Program-made: the position numbers and the translations under genes | The notes under the pieces: generated by a model | Database searches by the model: none | What the model saw: the letters and a program-made list of their open reading frames with translations, nothing else | What the model was told of the DNA's origin: nothing | DNA from: UBA9653 sp014859835 | Lineage (GTDB): Archaea; Thermoplasmatota; Thermoplasmata; UBA10834 | Assembly (NCBI GenBank): GCA_014859835.1 | Contig: JACZKW010000057.1 | Location: 1-33,980 of the forward strand | DNA length: 33,980 nt | Direction of reading: 5' to 3' | In this document: positions 1-8,301 of the stretch, piece by piece | Layout of the letters: the number at the start of each line of letters is the position of its first letter | Numbering within the stretch: position 1 is the stretch's first letter

Positions 1-141
1 GCGGCCACGCAAGGACTGATACCTCAGACCGTCGGAGGCGGTCTCGGAATCGAAAGAATGGTCAGATTCCTTACGGGGCAGAGTCACGTTAGGGATATCT
101 CACTCTTCCCGAGGGTGCCCGGCGAGAAGATAGCGTTCTAG
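1..141 (+). CDS. asnS: Asp/Asn-family class II aminoacyl-tRNA synthetase, C-terminal end (partial)
   Basis: Reading frame 1 is open from the window edge to TAG at 139-141 and gives 46 residues. They contain a class II motif 3 of the aspartyl/asparaginyl type (GGGLGIERMVRFLTG), followed by the family's usual ending (HVRDISLFPRVPG). Motif 3 binds ATP in the catalytic core, so only the last strand and helix of the enzyme are seen. The short ending after PRVPG resembles asparaginyl-tRNA synthetases more than archaeal AspRS, but an AspRS or an AsnRS-related asparagine synthetase cannot be excluded. The gene converges on thrB with a 42-bp gap. The family call is firm; the Asn assignment is an inference. 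Confidence 0.7.
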   Translation, partial: AATQGLIPQTVGGGLGIERMVRFLTGQSHVRDISLFPRVPGEKIAF

Positions 142-183
142 GACGCATCGTCCCGCATGCTCCCGCGCGGCAGACATGTCGGA

Positions 184-1110
184 TCAATGTACCATCTCAA
201 CTCTGGCGCCTTCGCCGGGAACCGTTACAAAGGACTCAGATTCCAAGCCGGAAGATTCCCGGAACGTGCGCACCATGGCTTGCTTGATCTTGGACGCATT
301 CTCGAGAGCTATCGCGAAGACCGCAGGTCCGGAACCACCTAGGGACACGCCCAGAGCCCCTGAATCGAGTGCGCTCTTTCGCACCTCATCGAACCCGGGC
401 ACCAGCTTCTTCCTGTAAGGAACTGAAAGTGTGTCATCCAGGTATCCGCCAACAGCACGGGCATCACGCTTCATCATCGAATGCACCATGCCAGCGGCCA
501 TGGAGAGATTGCTCACGGCATCCGACATCGGTACTGATTTCGGAAGGACCTCCCGCGCCTTGCGCGTCTCCACCGAGATCTCGGGCAGTACGACGACGAT
601 CTGGAAGCTCGGAGGTTTGATCCTCAATATAGTACGCTTGTGAGCATCAGATACCACGGTGAATCCACCGTGCAGCGCGGCGGCGACATTATCGAAATGC
701 CTAGACCCTGCGATGAGTTCCTCACCCATGGCCGCGGCCTCGAGTATGAGCGATTCGTCGCGTACGCCCATCAGCGTAGCCATGGCGAGCGCTCCGCCGA
801 CGGACGAGGCGGCGCTGCTGCCAATCCCGCTACCAGGTTTCATGCCTTTCTTAACGGTCATCGAGAAACCGTATTCTTCGCACCCGCACATATCGGCGAG
901 ACGCATGGCCGCATACGATGCGGTGTTCTTCTCAGGGTCTGTCGGTATGCCGCTCCGTCCAGATACCTTGACCTCGCGTCTGCCAGGTTGTCTCAATTGA
1001 ATAGTGACAGTGTCCCGAGGAGAATCCAGACATAATCCGAATGAATCGAATCCTGGACCGAAATTCGCCAATGTCGCGGGCGAAGATATGACCGCCTTGT
1101 TGTACCTCAT
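184..1110 (-). CDS. thrB: Homoserine kinase (GHMP family)
   Basis: It phosphorylates the gamma-hydroxyl of homoserine with ATP, the step before threonine synthase, in the cytoplasm. The 308-residue length is normal for ThrB. The N-terminal GHMP segment (SSPATLANFGPGFDSFG, about 9-25) is followed by the phosphate-binding loop PGSGIGSSAAS at about 92-102. A C-terminal glycine-rich segment (GVSLGGSGPAVFAI) is the third GHMP motif. It is divergent from thrC, which makes the product it feeds into. A TATA-like element at 1145-1152 lies about 38 bp upstream of the ATG, so the transcript leader should be very short. No strong Shine-Dalgarno site is seen. Mevalonate-type GHMP kinases are an alternative family, but context and motifs fit ThrB. 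Confidence 0.93.
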   Translation of the reverse strand: MRYNKAVISSPATLANFGPGFDSFGLCLDSPRDTVTIQLRQPGRREVKVSGRSGIPTDPEKNTASYAAMRLADMCGCEEYGFSMTVKKGMKPGSGIGSSAASSVGGALAMATLMGVRDESLILEAAAMGEELIAGSRHFDNVAAALHGGFTVVSDAHKRTILRIKPPSFQIVVVLPEISVETRKAREVLPKSVPMSDAVSNLSMAAGMVHSMMKRDARAVGGYLDDTLSVPYRKKLVPGFDEVRKSALDSGALGVSLGGSGPAVFAIALENASKIKQAMVRTFRESSGLESESFVTVPGEGARVEMVH

Positions 1111-1143
1111 GATCTATACCCACCAGAGGGGATGCGACAAAGA

Positions 1144-1153
1144 CATATTAAAG
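1144..1153 (-). promoter_or_regulatory. TATA-like box of thrB
   Basis: On the minus strand the sequence reads CTTTAATATG. Its centre is about 38 bp upstream of the thrB ATG at 1110. A start site 25-28 bp downstream would leave a leader of about 10 nt. Sequence-based call only. Confidence 0.5.
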
Positions 1154-1255
1154 AAACTCTGTGTCCGAGCATTCTCGCCATGGACATTTTTGTGCAAAAT
1201 GCAGTTGCCAGGCGGTTCGCACAACCCATACGATGATGACCAGATGTGCGAAGGG

Positions 1256-1263
1256 CTTATATT
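1256..1263 (+). promoter_or_regulatory. TATA-like box of the thrC operon
   Basis: CTTATATT lies about 37 bp upstream of the thrC ATG at 1297. This predicts a transcript with a leader of roughly 10 nt, in line with the absence of a well-spaced Shine-Dalgarno site. It would drive thrC, hom, lysC and ilvD. Confidence 0.55.
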
Positions 1264-1296
1264 CACTCTGAACATAGCATGCGCGGTCCATGAGGA

Positions 1297-2532
1297 ATGC
1301 GTTTGCCGACCTTTGAAATGAAGTGCATGGAATGCGGAAGAGTCCACGACATGTCCAGGCCTGCCTATGCGTGCAGCTCGTGCGGTAATCTTCTGGAGAT
1401 CCGCATCGACACCGATGCCGCAAGGGAGAGGCTGTCTAAGACAAACTTCGCGTCCAGGCGACTCTCAGTCTGGAAGTACAGAGAACTGCTGCCAGTCACC
1501 GAGAATACAAGGATATACACAAGAGGGGAGGGAGGAACGCCACTGGTCCGATGCGACAGACTCGCGGATCATCTAGGTCTAAGCCATCTATGGCTCAAGT
1601 TCGACGGCACAAATCCCACCGGATCATTCAAGGACCGCGGCATGACCATGGGAATCACGAAGGCAAAGGAGCTCGGGGTGAATGTAGTCACCTGCGCCTC
1701 GACCGGCAACACCTCCGCATCACTCGCTGCATACGCAGGGCATGCGGGTGTGAAATGTGTCGTCCTGATACCGGAAGGGAAGGTTGCGCTGGGAAAGCTC
1801 GCACAGGCGATGATGCATGGGGCGACGGTCGTCTCGGTTCGAGGAAATTTCGACCAGGCCCTTGACATGGTCATGAGATCAGCGGATTCACTCGGGATGT
1901 ATGTCCTGAACTCGGTCAACCCATTCAGGATCGAGGGACAGAAGACGGCCGCGTTTGAGATATGCGATCAGCTCGAAGGCACATGCCCGGATACGCTCTA
2001 TGTGCCCGTCGGGAACGGAGGCAATTCGTCCGCTTACTGGAAGGGGTTCAAAGAATATGAGGAGTTGGACTTCGTCGCAGGCCATCCGGAGATCAGAGGG
2101 GTTCAAGCAGCCGGGTCCGCCCCGATCGCCGAGATGTTCGCAAAAGGGATGGATACGATGGTCCCTGTGCAGAACCCCGAGACGGTCGCCACTGCGATAA
2201 GGATAGGCAACCCTGCCAACTGGAAGAAGACCATCAGGGCGATCAAGGAATCAGAGGGAACAGCTTTCACTGTAACGGATGATGAGATACTCGCGGCTCA
2301 GAGATTGATGGCGACTCTGGAAGGGGTATTCCCCGAACCAGCGGGCGCAGCGGCTGTCGCAGGTCTTGCGAAGGATGTCGCGAGCGGACTCATCGATAGA
2401 TCGGCGAAGATAGTCTGCGTATCGACGGGACATGGACTGAAGGATCCGGACACTGCGATCAAGCAATGCTCAAGGCCTCATGTGATAGATGCGGACATGA
2501 AGGCACTCGAAAAACTCCTGGAGGATGCCTGA
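1297..2532 (+). CDS. thrC: Threonine synthase
   Basis: This PLP enzyme turns O-phosphohomoserine into threonine. The protein has 411 residues. It starts with a zinc-ribbon-like N-terminus with Cys10, Cys13, Cys26 and Cys29, typical of many archaeal and bacterial ThrC proteins. The PLP lysine is in NPTGSFKDRG (Lys112). STGNTSASLAAYAG and the glycine-rich VPVGNGGNSSAYW are the other PLP-binding segments. It is the first gene of an operon and overlaps the next gene by 8 bp. Start choice: ATG 1297 is preferred because of the TATA distance. ATG 1318, just before the first Cys pair, is a possible alternative. Divergent from thrB. Confidence 0.95.
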   Translation: MRLPTFEMKCMECGRVHDMSRPAYACSSCGNLLEIRIDTDAARERLSKTNFASRRLSVWKYRELLPVTENTRIYTRGEGGTPLVRCDRLADHLGLSHLWLKFDGTNPTGSFKDRGMTMGITKAKELGVNVVTCASTGNTSASLAAYAGHAGVKCVVLIPEGKVALGKLAQAMMHGATVVSVRGNFDQALDMVMRSADSLGMYVLNSVNPFRIEGQKTAAFEICDQLEGTCPDTLYVPVGNGGNSSAYWKGFKEYEELDFVAGHPEIRGVQAAGSAPIAEMFAKGMDTMVPVQNPETVATAIRIGNPANWKKTIRAIKESEGTAFTVTDDEILAAQRLMATLEGVFPEPAGAAAVAGLAKDVASGLIDRSAKIVCVSTGHGLKDPDTAIKQCSRPHVIDADMKALEKLLEDA

Positions 2533-3550
2533 TCTGAGAATCATCCTTGTCGGTTTCGGTGTCGTCGCCAGGAGCTTCGCGGAGATAGTCGAATCGGATG
2601 GAGAATCGCTTGCCAGAAGATATGGATTGAAGCCGAAGATCGTTGGCATAGCAGACAGTAGAGGAGCTGCAATGGCCCAGGCAGGTATCGACCTCAAAAA
2701 GGCGCTCGGGTCCAAGAAGGACAATGGAGACCTTAGCGGACTCGGGGGCATCTATCATGAAGGCATGACCGGTGCCCAAGTCATCAAGGAAGCAGACTGT
2801 GATGCCGTAGTCGAATCCACCCCCACGGAGATCACGACGGCCGAGCCAGGACTGACCCACCTCAAGACAGCTATGATGAAAAGGCGACATGTGGTATGCA
2901 CGAACAAGGGACCGTTGGCACTCGCGATGCCTGCCCTGATAGAGTTGGCCCACCACAACGAGATCGTCCTCAAGTTCAGTGGCACAGTTGGTGGCGGGAC
3001 GCCTGTCCTTGATTTCGCGAAGAAATGTCTGGAGGGCAGTGAAGTCCGGTCGATAAAGGGCATATTGAATGGTACCTGCAATTACATACTCACAAGGATG
3101 GCGAACGAGTCTGCCACCATGAAGGACGCACTCGCAGACGCACAGAGGTTGGGGTACGCGGAGGCCGACCCCACATACGACGTAGAAGGACTCGATACCG
3201 CATGTAAGCTCGTGATAACATCAAACCATGTGCTGGGCACGGGACTTTCCATCAAGGATATCGACATACGAGGGATCACCGACATCTCCGTCGAAGACGT
3301 CAAGGAGGCGCTTTCGCAGGGGGAGACGATCAAGCTTATAGGCAGCGTTACTGGCGGCAAGGCAAAGGTCTCTCCCGAAAGAGTGACACTGACACATCCA
3401 CTCAATGTATCTGGCACGTTCAACGCGATCTGTTTCGACACATACCCTTCAGGTGAGGTCACACTGGTAGGCAAGGGTGCAGGGGGTCCAGAGACAGCGA
3501 CCTCTGTGATCAGGGATCTGCTGGAGATTCGCAGAGCATACGCAAGGTAG
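2525..3550 (+). CDS. hom: Homoserine dehydrogenase
   Basis: It reduces aspartate semialdehyde to homoserine with NAD(P)H. The 341-residue length fits the short form, without a C-terminal ACT domain. The N-terminal Rossmann segment is ILVGFGVVARSF (about 6-17). The family motifs KGPLALAMPAL, GTVGGGTPVLDFA and GILNGTCNYILTRM follow in order, then AEADPTYDVEGLDTACKL, which carries the catalytic Asp/Lys region. The ATG lies inside the end of thrC (8-bp overlap), so the two are probably translationally coupled. As no ACT domain is present, feedback control is more likely at the aspartokinase encoded just downstream. Confidence 0.94.
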   Translation: MPDLRIILVGFGVVARSFAEIVESDGESLARRYGLKPKIVGIADSRGAAMAQAGIDLKKALGSKKDNGDLSGLGGIYHEGMTGAQVIKEADCDAVVESTPTEITTAEPGLTHLKTAMMKRRHVVCTNKGPLALAMPALIELAHHNEIVLKFSGTVGGGTPVLDFAKKCLEGSEVRSIKGILNGTCNYILTRMANESATMKDALADAQRLGYAEADPTYDVEGLDTACKLVITSNHVLGTGLSIKDIDIRGITDISVEDVKEALSQGETIKLIGSVTGGKAKVSPERVTLTHPLNVSGTFNAICFDTYPSGEVTLVGKGAGGPETATSVIRDLLEIRRAYAR

Positions 3551-3577
3551 CACATTCACATCGAGAGTTGGTAAGCA

Positions 3578-4981
3578 ATGAGATTGGTGATGAAGTTCGG
3601 AGGAGTGAGCGTTGCGGACGGAAAGGGATTCAGGAAGGTCGGCACGATCGTCCACAAGTACCATGAACGAGGGGACCAGATCGCAGTCGTCACATCCGCC
3701 ATGCACTCCGTGACGAACTCGTTGATAGATGCCGCGTCACAAGCTGGTCGGGGACGCAAGGATCATGTCAGGAGATACGTGGATGATCTCACCGATAGGC
3801 ACAGGAAGGCCTGTGAGGATGCGATCGAGAACCGTGAGATACTGGACAAGACCCAGCATGTAGTCACATCGACTTGCGACGATCTCCGGAACATACTACT
3901 CGGCATAGCACACATAGGCGAGCTCACTCCCAGATCTAGGGATTATGTCATAGGCTTCGGCGAGAGACTCGCGGCGCCCGTTCTTCAAGGAGTGTTCGAA
4001 GACATGGGCATGAAGGCGAAGGCGCTCACAGGCGGAGAGGCAGGGATAGTGACTGATGACAATTTCGGCGCCGCCCAACCGCTCATGAACATGACGACAC
4101 TGCAGGTGAGGCAGAACCTCGGCCCGATCATGGAAGATGGCACCATACCGATCGTAAGCGGTTTCATAGCCCAGACCCAGGAGAGCATCCAGACGACCAT
4201 CGGCCGGGGAGGCTCGGATTACACTGCATCCATCATCGGCGCTTCGATAAGGTCAGACGAGGTCTGGGTATGGAAGGACGTCGACGGACTCATGACAGCG
4301 AACCCAAAGATCGTGAAGAACGCCAAGATGATAGACAGCATCTCATTCCCAGAAGCCATGGAGCTGGCGCACTTCGGTGCTGAGATCATCCATCCGAAGG
4401 CGCTCGAATGCGCGGCCAAGTACCAGCTACCGTTCAGGATCAAGAGCCTGGCGGACCCCGACAGGCCGGGATCCACCATCGTCAGCGAAGTCAAGGTCAA
4501 GGACGGTGATGTCGTGAAGGCGATCACCAACATAGACGATGTCGACCTGATCACGGTCTGCGGCGCGAGCATGGTGGGCACTCCAAGACTGCCGGCGAAG
4601 GTTCTGCAGATCCTCACGGACGAGGACATAGATGTCCTGATGATATCCCAGAGTTCATCTGAGGAAAGCATCACGCTCGCAATACCCAAGGAGAGCGGTT
4701 CAAGGGCTCAGAACGCACTTGAGCTTTCCTTGATGGGTTCCAAGCAGGTCAGGGAAGTCAATATTGAGACGGCATTGAGCATAGTCGCCGTGGTCGGAGC
4801 TGGCATGAAAGGAACACCGGGAGTCGCAGCCAGGGTGTTCGCCACCATGGCGAAGGAGAATATCAACATACGCGCGATCGCCCAGGGCTCTTCCGAACTC
4901 AACATATCATGCATAATAAAGAAAAAGGACGCCGCCAAGGCGGTCAACGCACTTCATGACGATTTCAAACTGGGGGTATGA
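3578..4981 (+). CDS. lysC: Aspartokinase with C-terminal tandem ACT domains
   Basis: It phosphorylates aspartate in the first step of the lysine/threonine/methionine/isoleucine branch. The 467-residue length is usual for monofunctional archaeal aspartokinases. The N-terminus has the kinase signature MKFGGVSVAD. The substrate segment is TIGRGGSDYTAS (about 207-218), and VWKDVDGLMTANPKI follows. Two ACT repeats fill the last 150 residues (around ITNIDDVDLITV and IETALSIVAVVG), which in the family bind the feedback amino acid. It starts 27 bp after hom and overlaps ilvD by 4 bp (ATGA). ATG 3590 (Met5, directly before KFGG) is an alternative start. Confidence 0.95.
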   Translation: MRLVMKFGGVSVADGKGFRKVGTIVHKYHERGDQIAVVTSAMHSVTNSLIDAASQAGRGRKDHVRRYVDDLTDRHRKACEDAIENREILDKTQHVVTSTCDDLRNILLGIAHIGELTPRSRDYVIGFGERLAAPVLQGVFEDMGMKAKALTGGEAGIVTDDNFGAAQPLMNMTTLQVRQNLGPIMEDGTIPIVSGFIAQTQESIQTTIGRGGSDYTASIIGASIRSDEVWVWKDVDGLMTANPKIVKNAKMIDSISFPEAMELAHFGAEIIHPKALECAAKYQLPFRIKSLADPDRPGSTIVSEVKVKDGDVVKAITNIDDVDLITVCGASMVGTPRLPAKVLQILTDEDIDVLMISQSSSEESITLAIPKESGSRAQNALELSLMGSKQVREVNIETALSIVAVVGAGMKGTPGVAARVFATMAKENINIRAIAQGSSELNISCIIKKKDAAKAVNALHDDFKLGV

Positions 4982-6669
4982 GGTTGGCCCAGAAAAATAA
5001 GGATGCCCCACTCAGGAGCGATGCGGTGAAGAAAGGGAATTCGAGGGCTTCCGCAAGAGGATTGTTCAGAGCGATCGGCATGAAGGATGAGGATTTCGAT
5101 AAACCGATCATAGCGATCGCCAACTCATTCAACACAATCGTCCCCGGCCATATCCACATGAACCAGCTGGTGTCCGAGGTCAGGAAAGGCATCGAGGAGG
5201 CCGGAGGAGTTGCCTTCGAGTTCGGAGTACCAGGCATCTGCGATGGAATAGCGATGGGATTGGAGGGCATGAGATACTCGCTACCGTCGAGGGAGATAAT
5301 CGCAGACACGGTGGAGGCCATGGTCGAGGCGCATGTCGCGGACGGATGGGTAGGCGTCACCAACTGCGACAAGATAACACCGGGCATGCTGATGGCGGCG
5401 GGCAGGCTGAACATACCGGCAATCATGCTGACTGGCGGACCTATGATGCCAGGGAAGTACAAGGGCCGCAAGCTCGATGTGATATCCATATTCGAAGCGG
5501 TCGGTGAGCTCGCTGCGGGCAGGATCACGCAGGAGGACCTTGACCAGATAGAGAGACGCGCATGTCCAGGACCAGGATCGTGTTCTGGACTCTTCACTGC
5601 GAACACGATGGCCTGTCTGACCGAAGCGATGGGGATGAGCCTGACGGGATCCGCGACCGAACATGCGGTCGCGAAGTCGAAACTGGCCACTGCCAGGAAG
5701 ACCGGAATGACCGCGGTCGAGCTGGTCAGGAAGGGCATCAAACCCAGGGACATAGTCACCAAAGATGGTCTCGAGAACGCCATCCGGGTCGACAACGCCA
5801 TTGGCGGTTCGACGAACACTTGCATTCACATGGTCGCGATAGCAAAGGAGTTCGGCCTGGACCTTGAACTGTCTTTATTCGACAAGCTATCCCGCGAGAC
5901 CAAGCACATAGTAGCCTTGAAACCCGGCGGCCGTCATTTCATGGATGATTTCGATAGAGCTGGCGGGATACCCGCAGTGCTCAACAGACTTACGGGCTCC
6001 CTGAAGAATACGGACACGGTCTCGGGGAGGAAGACTCTCGAGATCGCGAAGGCATCCTCAGTGATAGATGACGATGTCATCAGACCACTCGACAAGGCCT
6101 ATCACGAAGAGGGAGGCATCGCCATACTATATGGCAATCTTGCAGAGGAAGGATGTGTCATCAAGCAGTCGGCGGTCGTTGATTCCATGAGGCGATTCGA
6201 AGGTCCAGCAAAGGTCTTCGACGCGGAGAAGGCCGCGACGGATGCGATGATGAAGGGCACGATAAAGGCGGGAGATGCCGTGATCATCCGATACCAGGGA
6301 CCACAGGGTGCTCCAGGCATGCCAGAGATGCTCGGCCCCACATCAATGATAGCCGGTCTTGGTCTTGGGGAATCGGTCGCGCTCATCACGGACGGACGAT
6401 TCTCCGGAGGCACTAAGGGACTGTCGATAGGCCATATATCACCCGAGGCGTATTCCGGCGGCGCAATCGCTGCAGTCAGGAACGGAGACATAATCCGGGT
6501 CGATTTGGACGGGAGAGAGATCGAGGTGCTGATCTCCCAGAGGGAGGTCAAATCGAGACTGAAAGAGCGAAAAATGCCAAAGGTAGCGGTGTCTGGATAC
6601 CTTGCGAGATACAGAGAAGGTGTGAGCTCTGCAAGCAACGGAGCCGTGATGACCCCTAAGAAGAAGTGA
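4978..6669 (+). CDS. ilvD: Dihydroxy-acid dehydratase
   Basis: It dehydrates dihydroxy-isovalerate and dihydroxy-methylvalerate to the 2-oxo acids of valine/leucine and isoleucine, using an Fe-S cluster. The 563-residue length is full. Visible signatures are PGHIHMNQL near the N-terminus, the cluster cysteines in GICDGIAMG, NCDKITPGM and CPGPGSCSGLFTANTM, and the C-terminal TDGRFSGGTKGLSIGHISPEA. The ATGA overlap with lysC means threonine-branch and branched-chain synthesis are made from one message. This fits isoleucine made from threonine, but the same enzyme also serves the citramalate route. No Shine-Dalgarno site is needed if the gene is coupled. Confidence 0.96.
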   Translation: MRLAQKNKDAPLRSDAVKKGNSRASARGLFRAIGMKDEDFDKPIIAIANSFNTIVPGHIHMNQLVSEVRKGIEEAGGVAFEFGVPGICDGIAMGLEGMRYSLPSREIIADTVEAMVEAHVADGWVGVTNCDKITPGMLMAAGRLNIPAIMLTGGPMMPGKYKGRKLDVISIFEAVGELAAGRITQEDLDQIERRACPGPGSCSGLFTANTMACLTEAMGMSLTGSATEHAVAKSKLATARKTGMTAVELVRKGIKPRDIVTKDGLENAIRVDNAIGGSTNTCIHMVAIAKEFGLDLELSLFDKLSRETKHIVALKPGGRHFMDDFDRAGGIPAVLNRLTGSLKNTDTVSGRKTLEIAKASSVIDDDVIRPLDKAYHEEGGIAILYGNLAEEGCVIKQSAVVDSMRRFEGPAKVFDAEKAATDAMMKGTIKAGDAVIIRYQGPQGAPGMPEMLGPTSMIAGLGLGESVALITDGRFSGGTKGLSIGHISPEAYSGGAIAAVRNGDIIRVDLDGREIEVLISQREVKSRLKERKMPKVAVSGYLARYREGVSSASNGAVMTPKKK

Positions 6670-6724
6670 TGGCATCGGTCCGATGAGCCAACAATCATAA
6701 TACGATAGATGCTTCATTGGGTGG

Positions 6725-6761
6725 GGCGGCCCGAACCAAGACACATCACTGAGTGGCCGCC
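6725..6761 (+). repeat. GC-rich inverted repeat between ilvD and the DUF835 gene
   Basis: GGCGGCC (6725-6731) and GGCCGCC (6755-6761) are perfect 7-bp arms around a 23-nt loop. It lies in the 128-bp gap after ilvD and 37 bp before the preferred start of the next gene. A T-tract does not follow, so it is not an obvious terminator. It could be a stability or processing hairpin in the operon message. Confidence 0.4.
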
Positions 6762-6797
6762 GAAACCAGCGGAGATCGGGAACAGGAGGATTCGTCG

Positions 6798-8141
6798 ATG
6801 GACGCGAATAGAATTGCTTTCGAGATCGCACCGAGTGTATTTGGACTACTCCTCGTATTGTATTCGGCAGTGCACATCAGAAAGCTGGGTGCGGATTTCT
6901 TCACCGTGATCCGAGGATGGATATTCACGCTATTCATCGCATCCATCGCACTACTATGGGCTTTCGAGGCCTTGAGAGAGCTGTTTGGCGCCTGGGGCGA
7001 GCAGCCACATATAGCGATATACGCGACATTCATGGTGGTCATGATATGGCTGTCTGTCTGCCTGGTCGCGCTGAACTCCAGGTACAGGACTTACGGCAGC
7101 ATCGATCAGTTCTCCGATATGATGAGGAGACGCCCCGTGAACATAATAACCGCCTGGGGGTTCGTCGGCCTCGTGGTGATAGTCTATTCATGGGTCGTCG
7201 ATCCAATCGGGTCCCAGATAAAGGATGAGATCGGCCTACTCACCGCATTATTCGCATACCTCATCTCATCGATAGTGGTGGATTTCATCCTCCCATTGAC
7301 GCACAAAGATGGCTTCGAACAGGGCAAGGGTGCGAGGGTGTTCGCAGGCGTGATGAAAGGCGTAGGACTCGCATGGATAGGTATACCAGCCTCATTGTTC
7401 GCCCTGTTCATCGTTCTGGGGAACTTCATCGAGTACGATGGTCCCAATCCATATTCCTGGGTGATGGTGGCGCTCTTCGCGGGCATACTAGGGTCCATAA
7501 CGGGGACGCGTTTCACCGCTCTGATAGTCGATCCAGAGGTGGAGAATGCTAAGAAGTCCGGGTTCAGAGCATACGACATTCCGCGAGGATCATACATCAT
7601 CGAGGATGACAAATCTGATTCAGCCATGCAGCTGTTCTCAGAACTGATATCCCTGCCGCTCAGACCAGACGCCGATATCCCTGAAAAGGAGAATTCCGCA
7701 TCAGCGACGCTGGAATACTTGATCCCGAGGGGGATCATAGTGACGAGGGAGTTCCCGGACAACATCAGGGAGAGGTTCAACATCCAGGTGACTCCGATAA
7801 TCTGGCTCACTGAGACGACAGGAGAGCGGAGGATAGCACCCACAAGCTTGGCGGTGCTGACGGATACACTCATCAGGTTCATGGAAAGCAATCCGAACAG
7901 CATCATACTCATCGAGGGGATCGAGTATCTTGTGACATTCAACGAATTCAAGAAAGTGCTCAAGTACATGGACTCCCTCAATGAAACGACCTGGATATCC
8001 AAAGCCCGGACAATCATGGCATTGAATCCCAGAGCGTTCGATGATAAGGAGCTAGCCATGATCGAGAGGGATCGCAAGGTGATCAAGGGCGACGAGGGCG
8101 TCGAGGAGCTCAAAAGGCAGTCAAAGGTCACTTCATCGTGA
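6798..8141 (+). CDS. Seven-helix membrane protein with C-terminal DUF835 domain
   Basis: The first 250 residues hold about seven hydrophobic segments, for example SVFGLLLVLYSAVHI, WIFTLFIASIALLWAF and IYATFMVVMIWLSVCLVAL. A cytoplasmic domain of about 160 residues follows, which looks like DUF835: RGSYIIEDD, IVTREFPDNIRE, PIIWLTE, SIILIEGIEYLVTFNEF and NPRAFDDKELAMIERD. DUF835 is an archaeal domain often joined to sensor or membrane modules; its biochemical role is not established. The start was moved to ATG 6798 (447 residues) because AGGAGGA at 6784-6790 sits 7 bp ahead. An upstream in-frame ATG at 6753 has no such site. It may be the last gene of the thr/ilvD operon or have its own weak TATA (about 6696-6704). 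Confidence 0.75.
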   Translation: MDANRIAFEIAPSVFGLLLVLYSAVHIRKLGADFFTVIRGWIFTLFIASIALLWAFEALRELFGAWGEQPHIAIYATFMVVMIWLSVCLVALNSRYRTYGSIDQFSDMMRRRPVNIITAWGFVGLVVIVYSWVVDPIGSQIKDEIGLLTALFAYLISSIVVDFILPLTHKDGFEQGKGARVFAGVMKGVGLAWIGIPASLFALFIVLGNFIEYDGPNPYSWVMVALFAGILGSITGTRFTALIVDPEVENAKKSGFRAYDIPRGSYIIEDDKSDSAMQLFSELISLPLRPDADIPEKENSASATLEYLIPRGIIVTREFPDNIRERFNIQVTPIIWLTETTGERRIAPTSLAVLTDTLIRFMESNPNSIILIEGIEYLVTFNEFKKVLKYMDSLNETTWISKARTIMALNPRAFDDKELAMIERDRKVIKGDEGVEELKRQSKVTSS

Positions 8142-8161
8142 TGGCCATGATGTACAAAACA

Positions 8162-8175
8162 GCACATTTTTGCAG
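8162..8175 (+). terminator. T-tract after the DUF835 gene
   Basis: A run of five T residues (8167-8171) follows the DUF835 stop by 25 bp, without a clear hairpin. U-tracts alone can terminate archaeal transcription. Weak call. Confidence 0.3.
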
Positions 8176-8194
8176 AATCGGATGCTGAGAAGAG

Positions 8195-8202
8195 ATTTAT
8201 AG
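8195..8202 (+). promoter_or_regulatory. TATA-like box of the C11 peptidase gene
   Basis: ATTTATAG lies about 104 bp upstream of the GTG at 8302. If used, the mRNA would have a leader of about 75 nt, ending in a GGGGGA ribosome-binding site at 8288-8293. A second AT-rich element (GATTTTATC, about 8208-8216) is an alternative. Confidence 0.4.
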
Positions 8203-8301
8203 CTTGACGATTTTATCAGGCACAGTCAGTATGACTCGTCGGGCCTCTTGAGGTTCCGTCGATCAGTAGCCTCTTGAAATAGACTATGGGGGAAGAGAAC
8301 A

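Noticed and set aside
1163..1296. Possible Thr-rich leader ahead of thrC
   Set aside because: The region before thrC contains frames with some Thr codons, but the TATA box at 1256-1263 places transcription start after them.
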